Below are positions 24,706 through 33,338 of a stretch of 64,000 nt of DNA, piece by piece (position 1 is the first letter of the stretch; the number at the start of each line of letters is the position of its first letter). The translations under genes and the position numbers were made by a program. The stretch comes from Pedobacter cryoconitis (GTDB lineage Bacteria > Bacteroidota > Bacteroidia > Sphingobacteriales > Sphingobacteriaceae). The DNA lies in contig NZ_JACHCG010000005.1 in NCBI RefSeq assembly GCF_014200595.1, positions 62,001 through 126,000 of the forward strand. Direction: 5' to 3'. The notes under the pieces are model-generated. The model saw nothing but the letters and a program-made list of their open reading frames with translations. It did not search any database and was not told the DNA's origin.

Positions 24706-26007
24706 ATGGCCGAACAAAATAGTATTCCAGTAACTAAAACAGAACGCTCTGCAAAATTTGTTAAAACAGGTTTTCAGATTGGCGGAAATTATATTAAGCA
24801 TTATTCTAAAAAGCTTTTCAATCCGCAGTTGGGCAGAGATGAGTTGAATGAGGATAATGCGACCGATATTTATAAATCCCTGAGTGAGTTGAAAGGCAGT
24901 GCTTTGAAAATTGCACAAATGCTCAGTATGGATAAAAATATCCTCCCAAAATCATACGTAGATAAATTCACGCAGTCACAATATAACGCGCCGCCACTTT
25001 CAGGGCCGCTTATTGTCCGGACATTTACCAAGAATTTCGGTAAACCACCTGAAGCGATTTATGATAAATTCAACTTGGTTTCTACCAATGCGGCTTCTAT
25101 CGGACAGGTGCATGAGGCAGAGCTGAATGGGAAAAAACTAGCCGTTAAGATTCAATATCCGGGTGTTGGAGATAGTATCTCTTCGGATTTGAAATTAGTA
25201 AAACCTTTTGCCTTCCGTTTATTGGGAATGAGCGAAAAAGAGCTGAATATTTATATTAAAGAAGTAGAGGAACGTTTGTTAGAGGAAACGGATTATGAAC
25301 TGGAAGTCCGCCGTTCTATTGAGATTACCGAAGCTTGCAAGGATCTGAACAATATAGTCTTCCCTATTTATTATCCTGAACTTTCGGGTAAAAGGATCAT
25401 TACCATGGACTGGATTGAAGGCCTGCACCTCAAAGAGTTTCTTCAGACTAATCCTTCTCAGGAACTCAGAAATAAAATCGGGCAGGCTTTATGGGATTTT
25501 TATAATTTCCAGCAGCATGAATTGAGAGCTGTACATGCAGATCCCCACCCCGGAAATTTCATGATTACACCGGATGAAAAATTAGGAGTCATAGATTTTG
25601 GCTGTATTAAAGAATTGCCTGATGATTTTTACATTCCTTTCTTTTCGTTGATCTCATCGGATGTGATTAAGGATAAAAATAAAACTATTGAGGCTTTCAG
25701 AAAGCTCGAAATGATACATCCGGATGATGATGCCGGGCAGATTGAGTTTTATTACAAAGCTTATCTGGAAATGATACAGTTATTTGCTAAACCTTATACG
25801 AGTAAAACTTTTGACTTCAGTCAGCCTGAGTTTTTTGCTCAGCTGTATGCTTTTGGGGAGAAGATTGCTAAAATGCCAGAGTTTAAACAGGCCAGAGGGG
25901 TGAAACATTTTATCTATGTGAACCGTACAAATTTTGGTCTATACACGATTTTACAAGAATTAAAAGCCTTCATCAACACAGATACTTTCAATCCGCATAC
26001 GGCATGA
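24706..26007 (+). CDS. ABC1/UbiB-family atypical kinase
   Basis: 433 residues from the ATG at 24706, one base after the TetR stop; a longer frame opening inside the TetR gene is not supported. Family marks: KGSALKIAQMLS (the KxGQ-like extension) near 63-74, the Ala-rich nucleotide loop AASIGQVH near 129-136, VKIQYP with the catalytic Lys near 148, LLEETDYELE, HADPHPGNF catalytic loop, and IDFG. UbiB proteins support quinone biosynthesis or lipid movement through ATPase activity. It overlaps the next gene by 4 bp (ATGA). Confidence 0.92.
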   Translation: MAEQNSIPVTKTERSAKFVKTGFQIGGNYIKHYSKKLFNPQLGRDELNEDNATDIYKSLSELKGSALKIAQMLSMDKNILPKSYVDKFTQSQYNAPPLSGPLIVRTFTKNFGKPPEAIYDKFNLVSTNAASIGQVHEAELNGKKLAVKIQYPGVGDSISSDLKLVKPFAFRLLGMSEKELNIYIKEVEERLLEETDYELEVRRSIEITEACKDLNNIVFPIYYPELSGKRIITMDWIEGLHLKEFLQTNPSQELRNKIGQALWDFYNFQQHELRAVHADPHPGNFMITPDEKLGVIDFGCIKELPDDFYIPFFSLISSDVIKDKNKTIEAFRKLEMIHPDDDAGQIEFYYKAYLEMIQLFAKPYTSKTFDFSQPEFFAQLYAFGEKIAKMPEFKQARGVKHFIYVNRTNFGLYTILQELKAFINTDTFNPHTA

Positions 26008-27449
26008 AAGTTCTGCTGACCGGCGCAAACGGTTATATCGGCACCAGATTATTACCTGTTCTGCTGGAACAGGGACATGAGGTAGTTTGTATGGTTCGTG
26101 ATAAGCGCCGTTTTGCAGAAGAGTCTGACTTTGATGATCAGGTGAAGATCATTACTGCCGATTTATTACATCCGGAATCTTTAAACAATATACCTGAAGA
26201 CATTGATGCGGCCTATTATCTGGTACATTCGATGTCTTCAGGTAATCAAAAGTTTGCTGAGCTGGAAGCTGAATCGGCAATGCACTTTGTAAATGCAATA
26301 CAAAAGACAAAATGCCGTCAGCTGATTTACCTGACAGGGATCGCGAATGATGACCATCTTTCAGTACATTTAACTTCCCGGCTTTCTGTGGAAGATGAAC
26401 TTAAAAATTCGGGCATTGCTTTTACCATTTTACGTGCGGCTATTATTATCGGATCAGGAAGTGCTTCTTTTGAGATTATACGTGATCTTGCGGAAAAGTT
26501 ACCTGTTATGGTTGCGCCTAAATGGGTCAATACCAGGTGTCAGCCTATTGGCATCCGCGATGTACTGGGTTATCTGACCGGGGTATTAATGAATGAAAAA
26601 GCTTTTAACCAGATTTTCGATATTGGAGGCCCTGATATACTGACTTATAAAGAAATGATCCTTCAGTATGCAGTTTCCAGAAATCTGAAACGCTGGATAC
26701 TCACCGTTCCTGTATTAACACCGAGATTATCTTCTTTATGGCTTTATTTAGTAACTGCCGTGCCTTATTCTTTAGCGAGAAGTTTGGTGGACAGTATGAA
26801 AAATGAGGTTATCTGTAAAGATGAACGGATCAAAGAAATTGTACCGGGGCCCTGCTTCAGCTATAAAAAAGCACTTAAACTGGCTTTTGAAAAGATTGAA
26901 CAGCATTCGATTGTTTCTAGCTGGAAGGATGCTTTAAACAGAGGTTATCTGGACACTTCATTTATGGACCAGGTTAAAGTCCCTCAGAATGGCGTATTGG
27001 AATACAAAGTTAAAATGCCTTTTAAACGTCCACCAGAAGAGGTTTTCGAAAATATCTGGAGCATTGGGGGAAGCAGGGGCTGGTATTATGCAGACTGGCT
27101 TTGGAATTTAAGGGGATTCATCGATAAATTATTTGGAGGTGTCGGCACACGAAGAGGACGCACCAATACGGTTTCTATACATGCGGGTGATGTCATTGAT
27201 TTCTGGCGTGTACTGCTTGCTGATCAAAAAAATGCAAGGTTACTGCTTTATGCGGAAATGAAAGTGCCGGGAGAAGCCTGGCTTGAATTCAAAGTGATCA
27301 ATTATCGCGGAGAGTCATTTTTGTCGCAGATTGCAACTTTCAGACCTTCGGGTTTATGGGGAAGAGTTTATTGGTATGCTATGTTTCCATTTCACATATT
27401 TCTCTTTAAAGGGATGGCTAAACAAATTACAACCTACAAGATCGTTTAA
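26004..27449 (+). CDS. NAD(P)-binding SDR-like protein with C-terminal DUF2867
   Basis: 481 residues. The N-terminal Rossmann domain opens with GANGYIGTRLLP (dinucleotide loop at about 7-13) and resembles atypical NmrA/epimerase-type SDR proteins, running to about residue 300. From about 325 to the end lies a DUF2867 (START/SRPBCC-like) domain with YYADWLWNLRGFIDKLFGG and AEMKVPGEAWLEF. The fusion is common in bacteria and may act on a hydrophobic substrate. Its ATG overlaps the UbiB-like stop by 4 bp, so the three genes from 24048 form one operon. Confidence 0.88.
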   Translation: MKVLLTGANGYIGTRLLPVLLEQGHEVVCMVRDKRRFAEESDFDDQVKIITADLLHPESLNNIPEDIDAAYYLVHSMSSGNQKFAELEAESAMHFVNAIQKTKCRQLIYLTGIANDDHLSVHLTSRLSVEDELKNSGIAFTILRAAIIIGSGSASFEIIRDLAEKLPVMVAPKWVNTRCQPIGIRDVLGYLTGVLMNEKAFNQIFDIGGPDILTYKEMILQYAVSRNLKRWILTVPVLTPRLSSLWLYLVTAVPYSLARSLVDSMKNEVICKDERIKEIVPGPCFSYKKALKLAFEKIEQHSIVSSWKDALNRGYLDTSFMDQVKVPQNGVLEYKVKMPFKRPPEEVFENIWSIGGSRGWYYADWLWNLRGFIDKLFGGVGTRRGRTNTVSIHAGDVIDFWRVLLADQKNARLLLYAEMKVPGEAWLEFKVINYRGESFLSQIATFRPSGLWGRVYWYAMFPFHIFLFKGMAKQITTYKIV

Positions 27450-27457
27450 AAGACAAA

Positions 27458-27480
27458 GGTATAGTCGCCACAACTATACC
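27458..27480 (+). other. Stem-loop after the SDR/DUF2867 gene
   Basis: GGTATAGT / ACTATACC (8 bp) around a 7-nt loop directly after the operon's last stop. No T-run follows, so it may be a 3'-end stabilising hairpin or a weak terminator. Confidence 0.45.
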
Positions 27481-27656
27481 TCTGCTAACCTATAAACTTG
27501 TATATAAGACGTAAATGAATTGAAAAGGTTTCAAAGCATTTCTATTTATTTTTCAACCTTTCCACATTCTATCCGGATTAGCCTCAGCCAATTCGTATTA
27601 CCACTCAGAATTATACATATATTAGTGTTGTCCAAAACAGGACATCATCTATTCCT

Positions 27657-28127
27657 ATGAAAACCAACGAAAATCTCATTCATCATTTTTACACTTGTTT
27701 CAAGAACAAAGATTTTAAGGGCATGCAGGCTTGTTATGCAGAAAATGCTACTTTTAATGATCCTGCATTTAGAAACCTGGATGCTGCGCACGTACGCAGT
27801 ATGTGGGAAATGCTGATTAAAAAAGGAAAAGACCTGCGCGTAGAATACAATCATGTTCAAACTGATGGAGAAACAGGTACTGCTGAGTGGGTTGCACATT
27901 ATACATTTTCAGCTACCGGAAAAAAAGTGGTTAACCGGATTAAAGCGTCTTTCGTTTTTGAAAATGGAAAGATTGTTCAGCATGAAGATCATTTCAGCTT
28001 CTATAAATGGTCAAGCCAGGCTTTAGGGCTGTCAGGCATTTTATTGGGCTGGACAGGCTTCCTGAGAAATAAAGTACGCAAACGGGCGGCCGAAAATCTT
28101 CGTTTGTATATGGAAGCCAACCATTAA
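27657..28127 (+). CDS. NTF2-like / SnoaL-type nuclear transport factor 2 family protein
   Basis: 156 residues. The first 115 or so match the NTF2-like cone fold: NLIHHFYTCFKNKDFKGMQACYAENATFNDPAF, then a beta-sheet region with AEWVAHYTFSATGKKVVNRIKASFVFENGKIVQHEDHF. The tail (YKWSSQALGLSGILLGWTGFLR) is hydrophobic and typical of this subgroup. Members bind or isomerise small hydrophobic molecules; no function can be assigned. It begins about 200 bp after the UbiB operon; a TGTCC-N6-GGACA inverted repeat lies 13 bp before its ATG. Confidence 0.87.
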   Translation: MKTNENLIHHFYTCFKNKDFKGMQACYAENATFNDPAFRNLDAAHVRSMWEMLIKKGKDLRVEYNHVQTDGETGTAEWVAHYTFSATGKKVVNRIKASFVFENGKIVQHEDHFSFYKWSSQALGLSGILLGWTGFLRNKVRKRAAENLRLYMEANH

Positions 28128-28179
28128 ACATCAGGAGTTCATTTCTTGTTATACTAATTATTATACTAAAAAAGACTTT

Positions 28180-28950
28180 ATGAAATCAATACTTACTATC
28201 GCTATGACATTGATCGTATCCGGATCTTTCGCACAGCTCAAACCTGTTGTTTATCAGGATGGACAACAGCAATTAAAGGGGCTCGTGATTTCACCAGCTA
28301 AAAACACACATAAAAAGGCAGGGGTACTTATTTTGCCAGCCTGGAAAGGGATCGATAATAATGCTAAAGAATCGGCTGTAAAATTAGCTGGTCTGGGTTA
28401 TTATGCTTTTGTGGCTGATATTTACGGGGAAGGCCATTACCCGAAAGATGCAAAAGAGGCTGGTCAGCAATCGGGTTATTATAAAAAGAACGTAGCTGCT
28501 TATCAGCAAAGAATTAAGCTTGCTTTACAGCAGTTAATTAAAGCTGGTGCTGATCCATCGAGAATCGTTGTAATTGGTTATTGCTTTGGAGGCACGGGGG
28601 CATTAGAAGCTGCAAGAGCTGACTTTCCTGTTAAAGGAGTTGTTTCTATCCACGGTGGACTTGCGCAATATGCGGGTGAAAGAGCTGTAAATCCTATTCA
28701 TACCAAGGTATTAGTATTACATGGTGCGGATGATCCATCTATGACCAATGAGCAGGTTTTAGGTTTTCAGCAGGAAATGAGAACTGCTAAAGCCGACTGG
28801 CAGATGATTGAGTATGCGAATGCTGTACATGCGTTCACTGACCGTGAAGCCGGCAATGACAATTCGAAAGGCGCAGCTTACAATGAGCTGGCCTCGAAAA
28901 GATCATGGAAACATATGTTGTTATTTTTTGATGAAATATTAGCCAGTTAA
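28180..28950 (+). CDS. Dienelactone hydrolase family protein, secreted
   Basis: 256 residues. Signal peptide 1-19 (cleavage near SFA-QLKP). Alpha/beta-hydrolase of the DLH type with a cysteine nucleophile in GYCFGGTGALE near residue 132, an Asp in LHGADDPSM and a His in NAVHAFTD. DLH proteins cleave lactones and other esters; the substrate here is unknown. Its stop is inside a 16-bp palindrome and overlaps the hisS stop by 4 bp on the opposite strand, with no hairpin terminator between. Confidence 0.9.
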   Translation: MKSILTIAMTLIVSGSFAQLKPVVYQDGQQQLKGLVISPAKNTHKKAGVLILPAWKGIDNNAKESAVKLAGLGYYAFVADIYGEGHYPKDAKEAGQQSGYYKKNVAAYQQRIKLALQQLIKAGADPSRIVVIGYCFGGTGALEAARADFPVKGVVSIHGGLAQYAGERAVNPIHTKVLVLHGADDPSMTNEQVLGFQQEMRTAKADWQMIEYANAVHAFTDREAGNDNSKGAAYNELASKRSWKHMLLFFDEILAS

Positions 28951-28956
28951 CTGGCT
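28941..28956. repeat. 16-bp perfect palindrome across two convergent stop codons
   Basis: AGCCAGTTAACTGGCT reads the same on both strands. It contains the stop codons of the hydrolase and of hisS, which overlap. As RNA it would be a weak hairpin with no loop; no T-run follows. Confidence 0.6.
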
Positions 28957-30347
28957 GATATTTCTGCTTTAAGTATTTCTATAATGGCAGCAGCAGTGAT
29001 TTTCTGCTGTTCGCCTGTATGCATATTTTTGAAAGTCAGGATACCGCTTTCCAATTCATCACTTCCGATCAGGATCACATAAGGGATCGCTTTAGCATCT
29101 GCATAACTCATTTGCTTTTTAAGCTTTGCTGAAGATGGATAAAGCTCCGCAGCGATATCTGCATCCCTTAATTGTTGTAATAAGGGTAAAGCGTAAAGTT
29201 CTGATGCGGCATCAAAATTACTGATCAGTACTTTTGTTCCGGCAGCTGCCGATTCCGGGAACAGATTTAATTCTTGTAAAACATCATAGATACGGTCAGC
29301 TCCGAAAGAAATCCCCACTCCTGTCAGTCCTTTTAATCCGAACATTCCAGTCAGGTCATCATAACGGCCACCTCCACAAATGCTACCCATCGCTGCTTCA
29401 TTGGTTTTTACCTCGAAGATACAGCCAGTATAGTAATTTAAACCGCGGGCTAATGTAATATCCAGTTCTAAATCCGGTTGTCTCAGGGCACTGTTTTTCA
29501 GCAGTCCCTGTACATAAGCAAATACAGTTTCAATTTCAGCTATTCCTTTTAATCCGACTTCTGAACTCGCCAGCACTTCTTTTAAGCGGTCTAGCTTTTC
29601 TGCATTCGTTCCTTCTAACAGGATTACTGGTTTTAACCTTGTAATATCATCTTCGGTAAAGCCTCTTTCCAGCAGTTCTTTAGTTACTCCTTCAAAACCG
29701 ATCTTATCCAGTTTATCGATGGCAACGGTCATGTCAATGATCAGTTCCGGTTTACCAATAATTTCTGCAATTCCCGAAAGGATTTTACGGTTATTGAGTT
29801 TAATGGTAAAGTCAGTCATCCCCAGGTTACAAAGGGCTTCCTGGTAGATCAGCACAAATTCTGCTTCGTTCAACAAGCTTTCTGAACCTACTACATCCAC
29901 ATCGCACTGATAGAATTCACGGTAACGTCCTTTTTGAGGTCTGTCAGCTCTCCATACAGGCTGAATCTGGAAACGTTTGAAAGGAAGAGCTATATCGTTC
30001 TGGTGCATCACTACATAGCGTGCAAAGGGTACAGTCAGATCGTAACGTAATGCTTTCTCACTGATAGATGAAATCAGTGCATTAGAATTTAATGCGCTTA
30101 AATGATCCGCATTGGCTTTAGAAAGGTAATCTCCCGAGTTCAGGATCTTAAAAATCAGTTTATCGCCTTCATCACCGTATTTACCAGTCAGGGTAAAAAG
30201 GTTTTCCATCGAAGGAGTCTGTATTTCAGCATAACCATATTTCTTAAATACCTTTTTAATGGTATCAAATATGTAATTACGTTTCACCATTTCCTGAGGT
30301 GAAAAATCACGGGTTCCTTTTGCTAAAGACGGTTTAATGTTTGACAT
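28947..30347 (-). CDS. hisS: Histidine--tRNA ligase
   Basis: 466 residues from the ATG at 30347 (MSNIKPSLAKGTRDF). A longer frame would start in the terminator of the gene before and is rejected. Class II motif 1 and 2 (PVWRADRPQKGRYREFYQCD), the histidine-specific motifs ARGLNYYTGCIFEV and GGGRYDDL, and a C-terminal anticodon-binding domain at about 370-460 are all present. It charges tRNA-His with histidine and is essential. An exact TACTTTTG promoter element lies 5 bp before the start, so its leader is very short. Confidence 0.96.
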   Translation of the reverse strand: MSNIKPSLAKGTRDFSPQEMVKRNYIFDTIKKVFKKYGYAEIQTPSMENLFTLTGKYGDEGDKLIFKILNSGDYLSKANADHLSALNSNALISSISEKALRYDLTVPFARYVVMHQNDIALPFKRFQIQPVWRADRPQKGRYREFYQCDVDVVGSESLLNEAEFVLIYQEALCNLGMTDFTIKLNNRKILSGIAEIIGKPELIIDMTVAIDKLDKIGFEGVTKELLERGFTEDDITRLKPVILLEGTNAEKLDRLKEVLASSEVGLKGIAEIETVFAYVQGLLKNSALRQPDLELDITLARGLNYYTGCIFEVKTNEAAMGSICGGGRYDDLTGMFGLKGLTGVGISFGADRIYDVLQELNLFPESAAAGTKVLISNFDAASELYALPLLQQLRDADIAAELYPSSAKLKKQMSYADAKAIPYVILIGSDELESGILTFKNMHTGEQQKITAAAIIEILKAEISAS

Positions 30348-30352
30348 AGGGG

Positions 30353-30360
30353 CAAAAGTA
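30353..30360 (-). promoter_or_regulatory. Probable -7 element of hisS
   Basis: TACTTTTG on the minus strand matches TAnnTTTG, ending 5 bp before the hisS ATG. A second near copy (TACTTTTTG) lies just upstream. No TTTG at -33. Confidence 0.4.
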
Positions 30361-30376
30361 CAAAAAGTAGCACGCA

Positions 30377-30404
30377 TAAAAAAAGCTGCCGAAGCAGCTT
30401 TTTA
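30377..30404 (-). terminator. Terminator after pyruvate dehydrogenase E2
   Basis: Stem AAAAGCTGC / GCAGCTTTT with a stable CGAA/TTCG loop, followed on the minus strand by seven T. Confidence 0.88.
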
Positions 30405-30419
30405 AATATTTCAATATTA

Positions 30420-32075
30420 TTAAACCAATAATCTTACTGGTTCTTCTAATAATGCTTTGAATGTTTGTAAGAATGCAGCACCTGTCGCGCCATCTACCGT
30501 ACGGTGATCACAGCTTAAAGTAACTTTCATTACATTTCCAGGAACAACAGCACCATTTTTAACTACTGGTACTTGTGAAATCCCGCCTACTGCAAGGATA
30601 CAAGAATCAGGTGTATTAATAATAGCTGTAAATTCATCAATACCGAACATTCCTAAGTTAGATACGGTAAAAGTTGAACCTTCCCAGTCTGAAGGCTGAA
30701 GTTTTTTAGCTTTTGCACGTTGTGCGAAATCTTTAACCTCAGCTGAGATACGTGACAATGATTTTCCATCAGCAAAACGTACTACAGGAACTAATAATCC
30801 GTCTTCAACGGCAATAGCTACACCTACGTTCACATGCTCATTGTAACGGATTTTATCTCCTAACCATGAAGAGTTCACGTTTGGATGTTGTTTTAAGGCA
30901 ACAGCTACCGCTTTGATCACTAAATCATTGAATGAAAGTTTAACCGGAGAGAATTCATTCATCTTTACACGTGCAGCCATCGCAGCATCCATATCAATAC
31001 TCATCGTAAGATAGAAGTGCGGTGCAGTGAATAAGCTTTCTGATAATCTTTTCGCGATTACTTTACGCATTTGAGAAACTGGTTTCTCTGTATATTTTTC
31101 TTCGCCAATGTATTGTGCAAGAACTGGTGCTGATTTCTCAGCAGATGCAGGAGCTGAAGCAGCTTCTGTACCTTTTGCAGCCGCAGTAGCAGGCTTGAAG
31201 TTTTCGATATCTTTTTTAATGATACGGCCACCATCAGCACTACCTGCAACCTGTGCAAGATCTATACCTTTTTCTTTTGCAATTCTCTTAGCTAAAGGAG
31301 AAGCTTTCAGGCGTGAACCGTCAGCTGTATGTGTTTCTTCCTGTGCTTCTGCCGGAGCAGCCGCAGCAGCTTCTTTAACAGGGGCATCTGCTTTATCAGC
31401 AGCTGGTTTTGCCGGAGCATCACCCTGGTTTAAAATACCGCTGATATCAAATCCTTCCGGACCTACTATCGCGATGATACCGTTTACTTTCGCAGCAGCA
31501 CCTTTTTCTACCCCAATATGTAATAAAGTTCCATCTGCATAACCCATTACTTCCATAGTCGCCTTATCGGTTTCTACATCAGCAAGGATATCATCATTTT
31601 TAATTTTATCACCTACTTTTTTATGCCATTCAGCAATTACGCCTTCAGTCATAGTATCGCTTAACAATGGCATACGTACTACCGTTACGCCTTGTTTTTC
31701 CAGATCAGCATCAGTTATCGCAGCACCTTTTGCTTCAGCTTTTGGAGCTTCTTCAGCAGGTTTTGTTTCCGCAGCTTTTTCCTCTTTTGCCGGTGCAGCA
31801 GCACCTTCTGCGTCAAGAGCAGCTTTATAATCTTCGCCTTCTTTACCAATAACTGCAATTACAGCATCAACAGGAACAGCTTTACCTTCTTCTACACCAA
31901 TAAAAAGGATGGTGCCATCCCAGTAGGATTCCAGATCCATAGTCGCCTTATCGGTTTCTACTTCTGCCAGAACATCTCCACTTTTAACTTTATCGCCAAC
32001 TTTTTTATGCCACTTCGCCATTACCCCTTCGGTCATGGTGTCGCTCATTTTGGGCATCTTAACTACTTCAGCCAT
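30420..32075 (-). CDS. pdhC: Pyruvate dehydrogenase complex E2, dihydrolipoamide acetyltransferase
   Basis: 551 residues. Two N-terminal lipoyl domains carry the lipoylated lysines in ETDKATM (K43 and K171), joined by Ala/Pro/Glu-rich swinging linkers. A peripheral subunit-binding domain lies at about 256-293 (SPLAKRIAKEKGIDL, GRIIKKDI), then another linker and the catalytic core from about 330, with DHRTVDG (H524, D528) near the end. It moves the acetyl group from E1 to CoA and forms the complex core. It follows the E1-alpha gene after 32 bp, so they share a transcript. Specificity for pyruvate rests on that neighbour. Confidence 0.93.
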   Translation of the reverse strand: MAEVVKMPKMSDTMTEGVMAKWHKKVGDKVKSGDVLAEVETDKATMDLESYWDGTILFIGVEEGKAVPVDAVIAVIGKEGEDYKAALDAEGAAAPAKEEKAAETKPAEEAPKAEAKGAAITDADLEKQGVTVVRMPLLSDTMTEGVIAEWHKKVGDKIKNDDILADVETDKATMEVMGYADGTLLHIGVEKGAAAKVNGIIAIVGPEGFDISGILNQGDAPAKPAADKADAPVKEAAAAAPAEAQEETHTADGSRLKASPLAKRIAKEKGIDLAQVAGSADGGRIIKKDIENFKPATAAAKGTEAASAPASAEKSAPVLAQYIGEEKYTEKPVSQMRKVIAKRLSESLFTAPHFYLTMSIDMDAAMAARVKMNEFSPVKLSFNDLVIKAVAVALKQHPNVNSSWLGDKIRYNEHVNVGVAIAVEDGLLVPVVRFADGKSLSRISAEVKDFAQRAKAKKLQPSDWEGSTFTVSNLGMFGIDEFTAIINTPDSCILAVGGISQVPVVKNGAVVPGNVMKVTLSCDHRTVDGATGAAFLQTFKALLEEPVRLLV

Positions 32076-32107
32076 TCTATAATATCAATTGAAAATAGGT
32101 TGTAAAA

Positions 32108-33103
32108 TTAATCTTGGATATATGGATAGTCTTGTTGCACGTAAACATCAGTATATAGTTCTGATGCTTCCGGCCATGGTGACTCTTCAGCAAATTTCAC
32201 AGATTCATCCACGATCTGTTTCACTTTAGCTTCAATTTCTTCAATCCATGCCTGATCAGCATACTTTTCGTTCAGAATAGTTTCTCTTACTGATTCAATC
32301 GGATCTTTAGCTTTATATTCTTCTAATTCGTCTTTAGTACGATATTTAGCAGGGTCAGACATTGAATGTCCACGGTAACGGTAAGTTCTCATTTCCAAGA
32401 AGGTTGGTCCTTCACCATTACGTGCACGCTGAGCTGCTTCGTCCATTGCGTTGTGAACAGCAACAGGGTCCATTCCGTCAACCGGGGCACATGGCATATC
32501 GAATCCTAAACCGATTTTGTAAAGATCTAACATATTAGTGGTACGCTCTACAGAAGTTCCCATTGCATAACCATTGTTCTCACAAACAAAGATTACAGGA
32601 AGTTTCCATAACATGGCCATATTGAAGGCTTCGTTTAATGCGCCCTGACGAACTGCACCATCACCCATATAGCAAACGTTAACATTTTTAGTCCCTTTAT
32701 ATTTTTCAGCAAATGCGATACCTGCACCTAATGGGATCTGACCACCCACGATACCGTGACCACCATAAAAATTATGTTCTTTGCTAAACATGTGCATTGA
32801 ACCACCTTTACCTTTGGAACAGCCGGTAGCTTTACCGTACATCTCTGCCATTATACTGTTTGCACTTACACCTTTCGCCAAAGCATGAGCGTGATCACGA
32901 TAAGCGGTGATCATAGAATCTTCAGGTTGTAATGCAGAAATCGCTCCGGCAACAACAGCCTCCTGACCGATGTATAGATGACAAAAACCACGGATTTTCT
33001 GTTGTCCGTAAAGTTGACCAGTTTTCTCTTCGAATTTACGCATTAGTAACATCGACTCAAACCACTTCAGATAGGTATCCTTATTAATTTCTACTGCACT
33101 CAT
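32108..33103 (-). CDS. pdhA: Pyruvate dehydrogenase E1 component, alpha subunit
   Basis: 331 residues. The thiamine-diphosphate motif is GDGAVRQGALNEAFNMAMLWKLPVIFVCENN region near 150-180, and the phosphorylation-loop region reads RYRGHSMSDPAKYRTKDEL. It is the alpha half of a heterotetrameric E1, which decarboxylates pyruvate and acetylates the lipoyl groups of E2. The beta-subunit gene is not in the window and must lie elsewhere. It heads an operon with the E2 gene and has a clear -7 element upstream. Confidence 0.94.
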   Translation of the reverse strand: MSAVEINKDTYLKWFESMLLMRKFEEKTGQLYGQQKIRGFCHLYIGQEAVVAGAISALQPEDSMITAYRDHAHALAKGVSANSIMAEMYGKATGCSKGKGGSMHMFSKEHNFYGGHGIVGGQIPLGAGIAFAEKYKGTKNVNVCYMGDGAVRQGALNEAFNMAMLWKLPVIFVCENNGYAMGTSVERTTNMLDLYKIGLGFDMPCAPVDGMDPVAVHNAMDEAAQRARNGEGPTFLEMRTYRYRGHSMSDPAKYRTKDELEEYKAKDPIESVRETILNEKYADQAWIEEIEAKVKQIVDESVKFAEESPWPEASELYTDVYVQQDYPYIQD

Positions 33104-33132
33104 TTTTGGCTATTGATTTTTATTTATGAGAG

Positions 33133-33163
33133 CAAATCTACTTTTTTATTGTAATATATCGAA
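33133..33163 (-). promoter_or_regulatory. Probable promoter of pdhA-pdhC
   Basis: On the minus strand TTCG (33160-33163), 19 bp and TAGATTTG (33133-33140). The -7 element is an exact TAnnTTTG; the -33 box has one mismatch to TTTG. About 30 bp upstream of the pdhA ATG. Confidence 0.45.
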
Positions 33164-33233
33164 GGATTAGTGTAAAATGCATGTGAGCAATGACCGTAAA
33201 ATGTTAATAACTCATGCATTTCATCAAAATACA

Positions 33234-33265
33234 TTTGGATAACATATCTTATTTACATAGTTTTG
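33234..33265 (+). promoter_or_regulatory. Promoter of the NlpC/P60 gene (Bacteroidota consensus)
   Basis: TTTG (33234-33237), 20 bp, TAGTTTTG (33258-33265): a full match to the TTTG-N19-20-TAnnTTTG pattern used by the main sigma factor of Bacteroidota. It lies 73 bp before the ATG, so a leader of about 65 nt is expected. Confidence 0.6.
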
Positions 33266-33338
33266 ACAACCTGACAATAAGCCTTAGCTGGTGTACGTTT
33301 AAGTGCAAGTGCCTATTACCCAAACTTAACAGTGTAAC

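Noticed and set aside
27629..27644. TGTCC-N6-GGACA inverted repeat before the NTF2-like gene
   Set aside because: Arms of five bases are expected by chance in a region of this size, and no promoter element is nearby.
30348..30377. Start of hisS at 30377
   Set aside because: That ATG is inside the terminator of the previous gene, and the extra ten residues do not belong to histidyl-tRNA synthetase; a promoter element lies between it and the start used.
31108..31542. A 144-codon plus-strand reading frame rich in Ala
   Set aside because: It is the mirror frame of the Ala/Pro/Glu-rich linkers of pyruvate dehydrogenase E2 and has no protein-family features.
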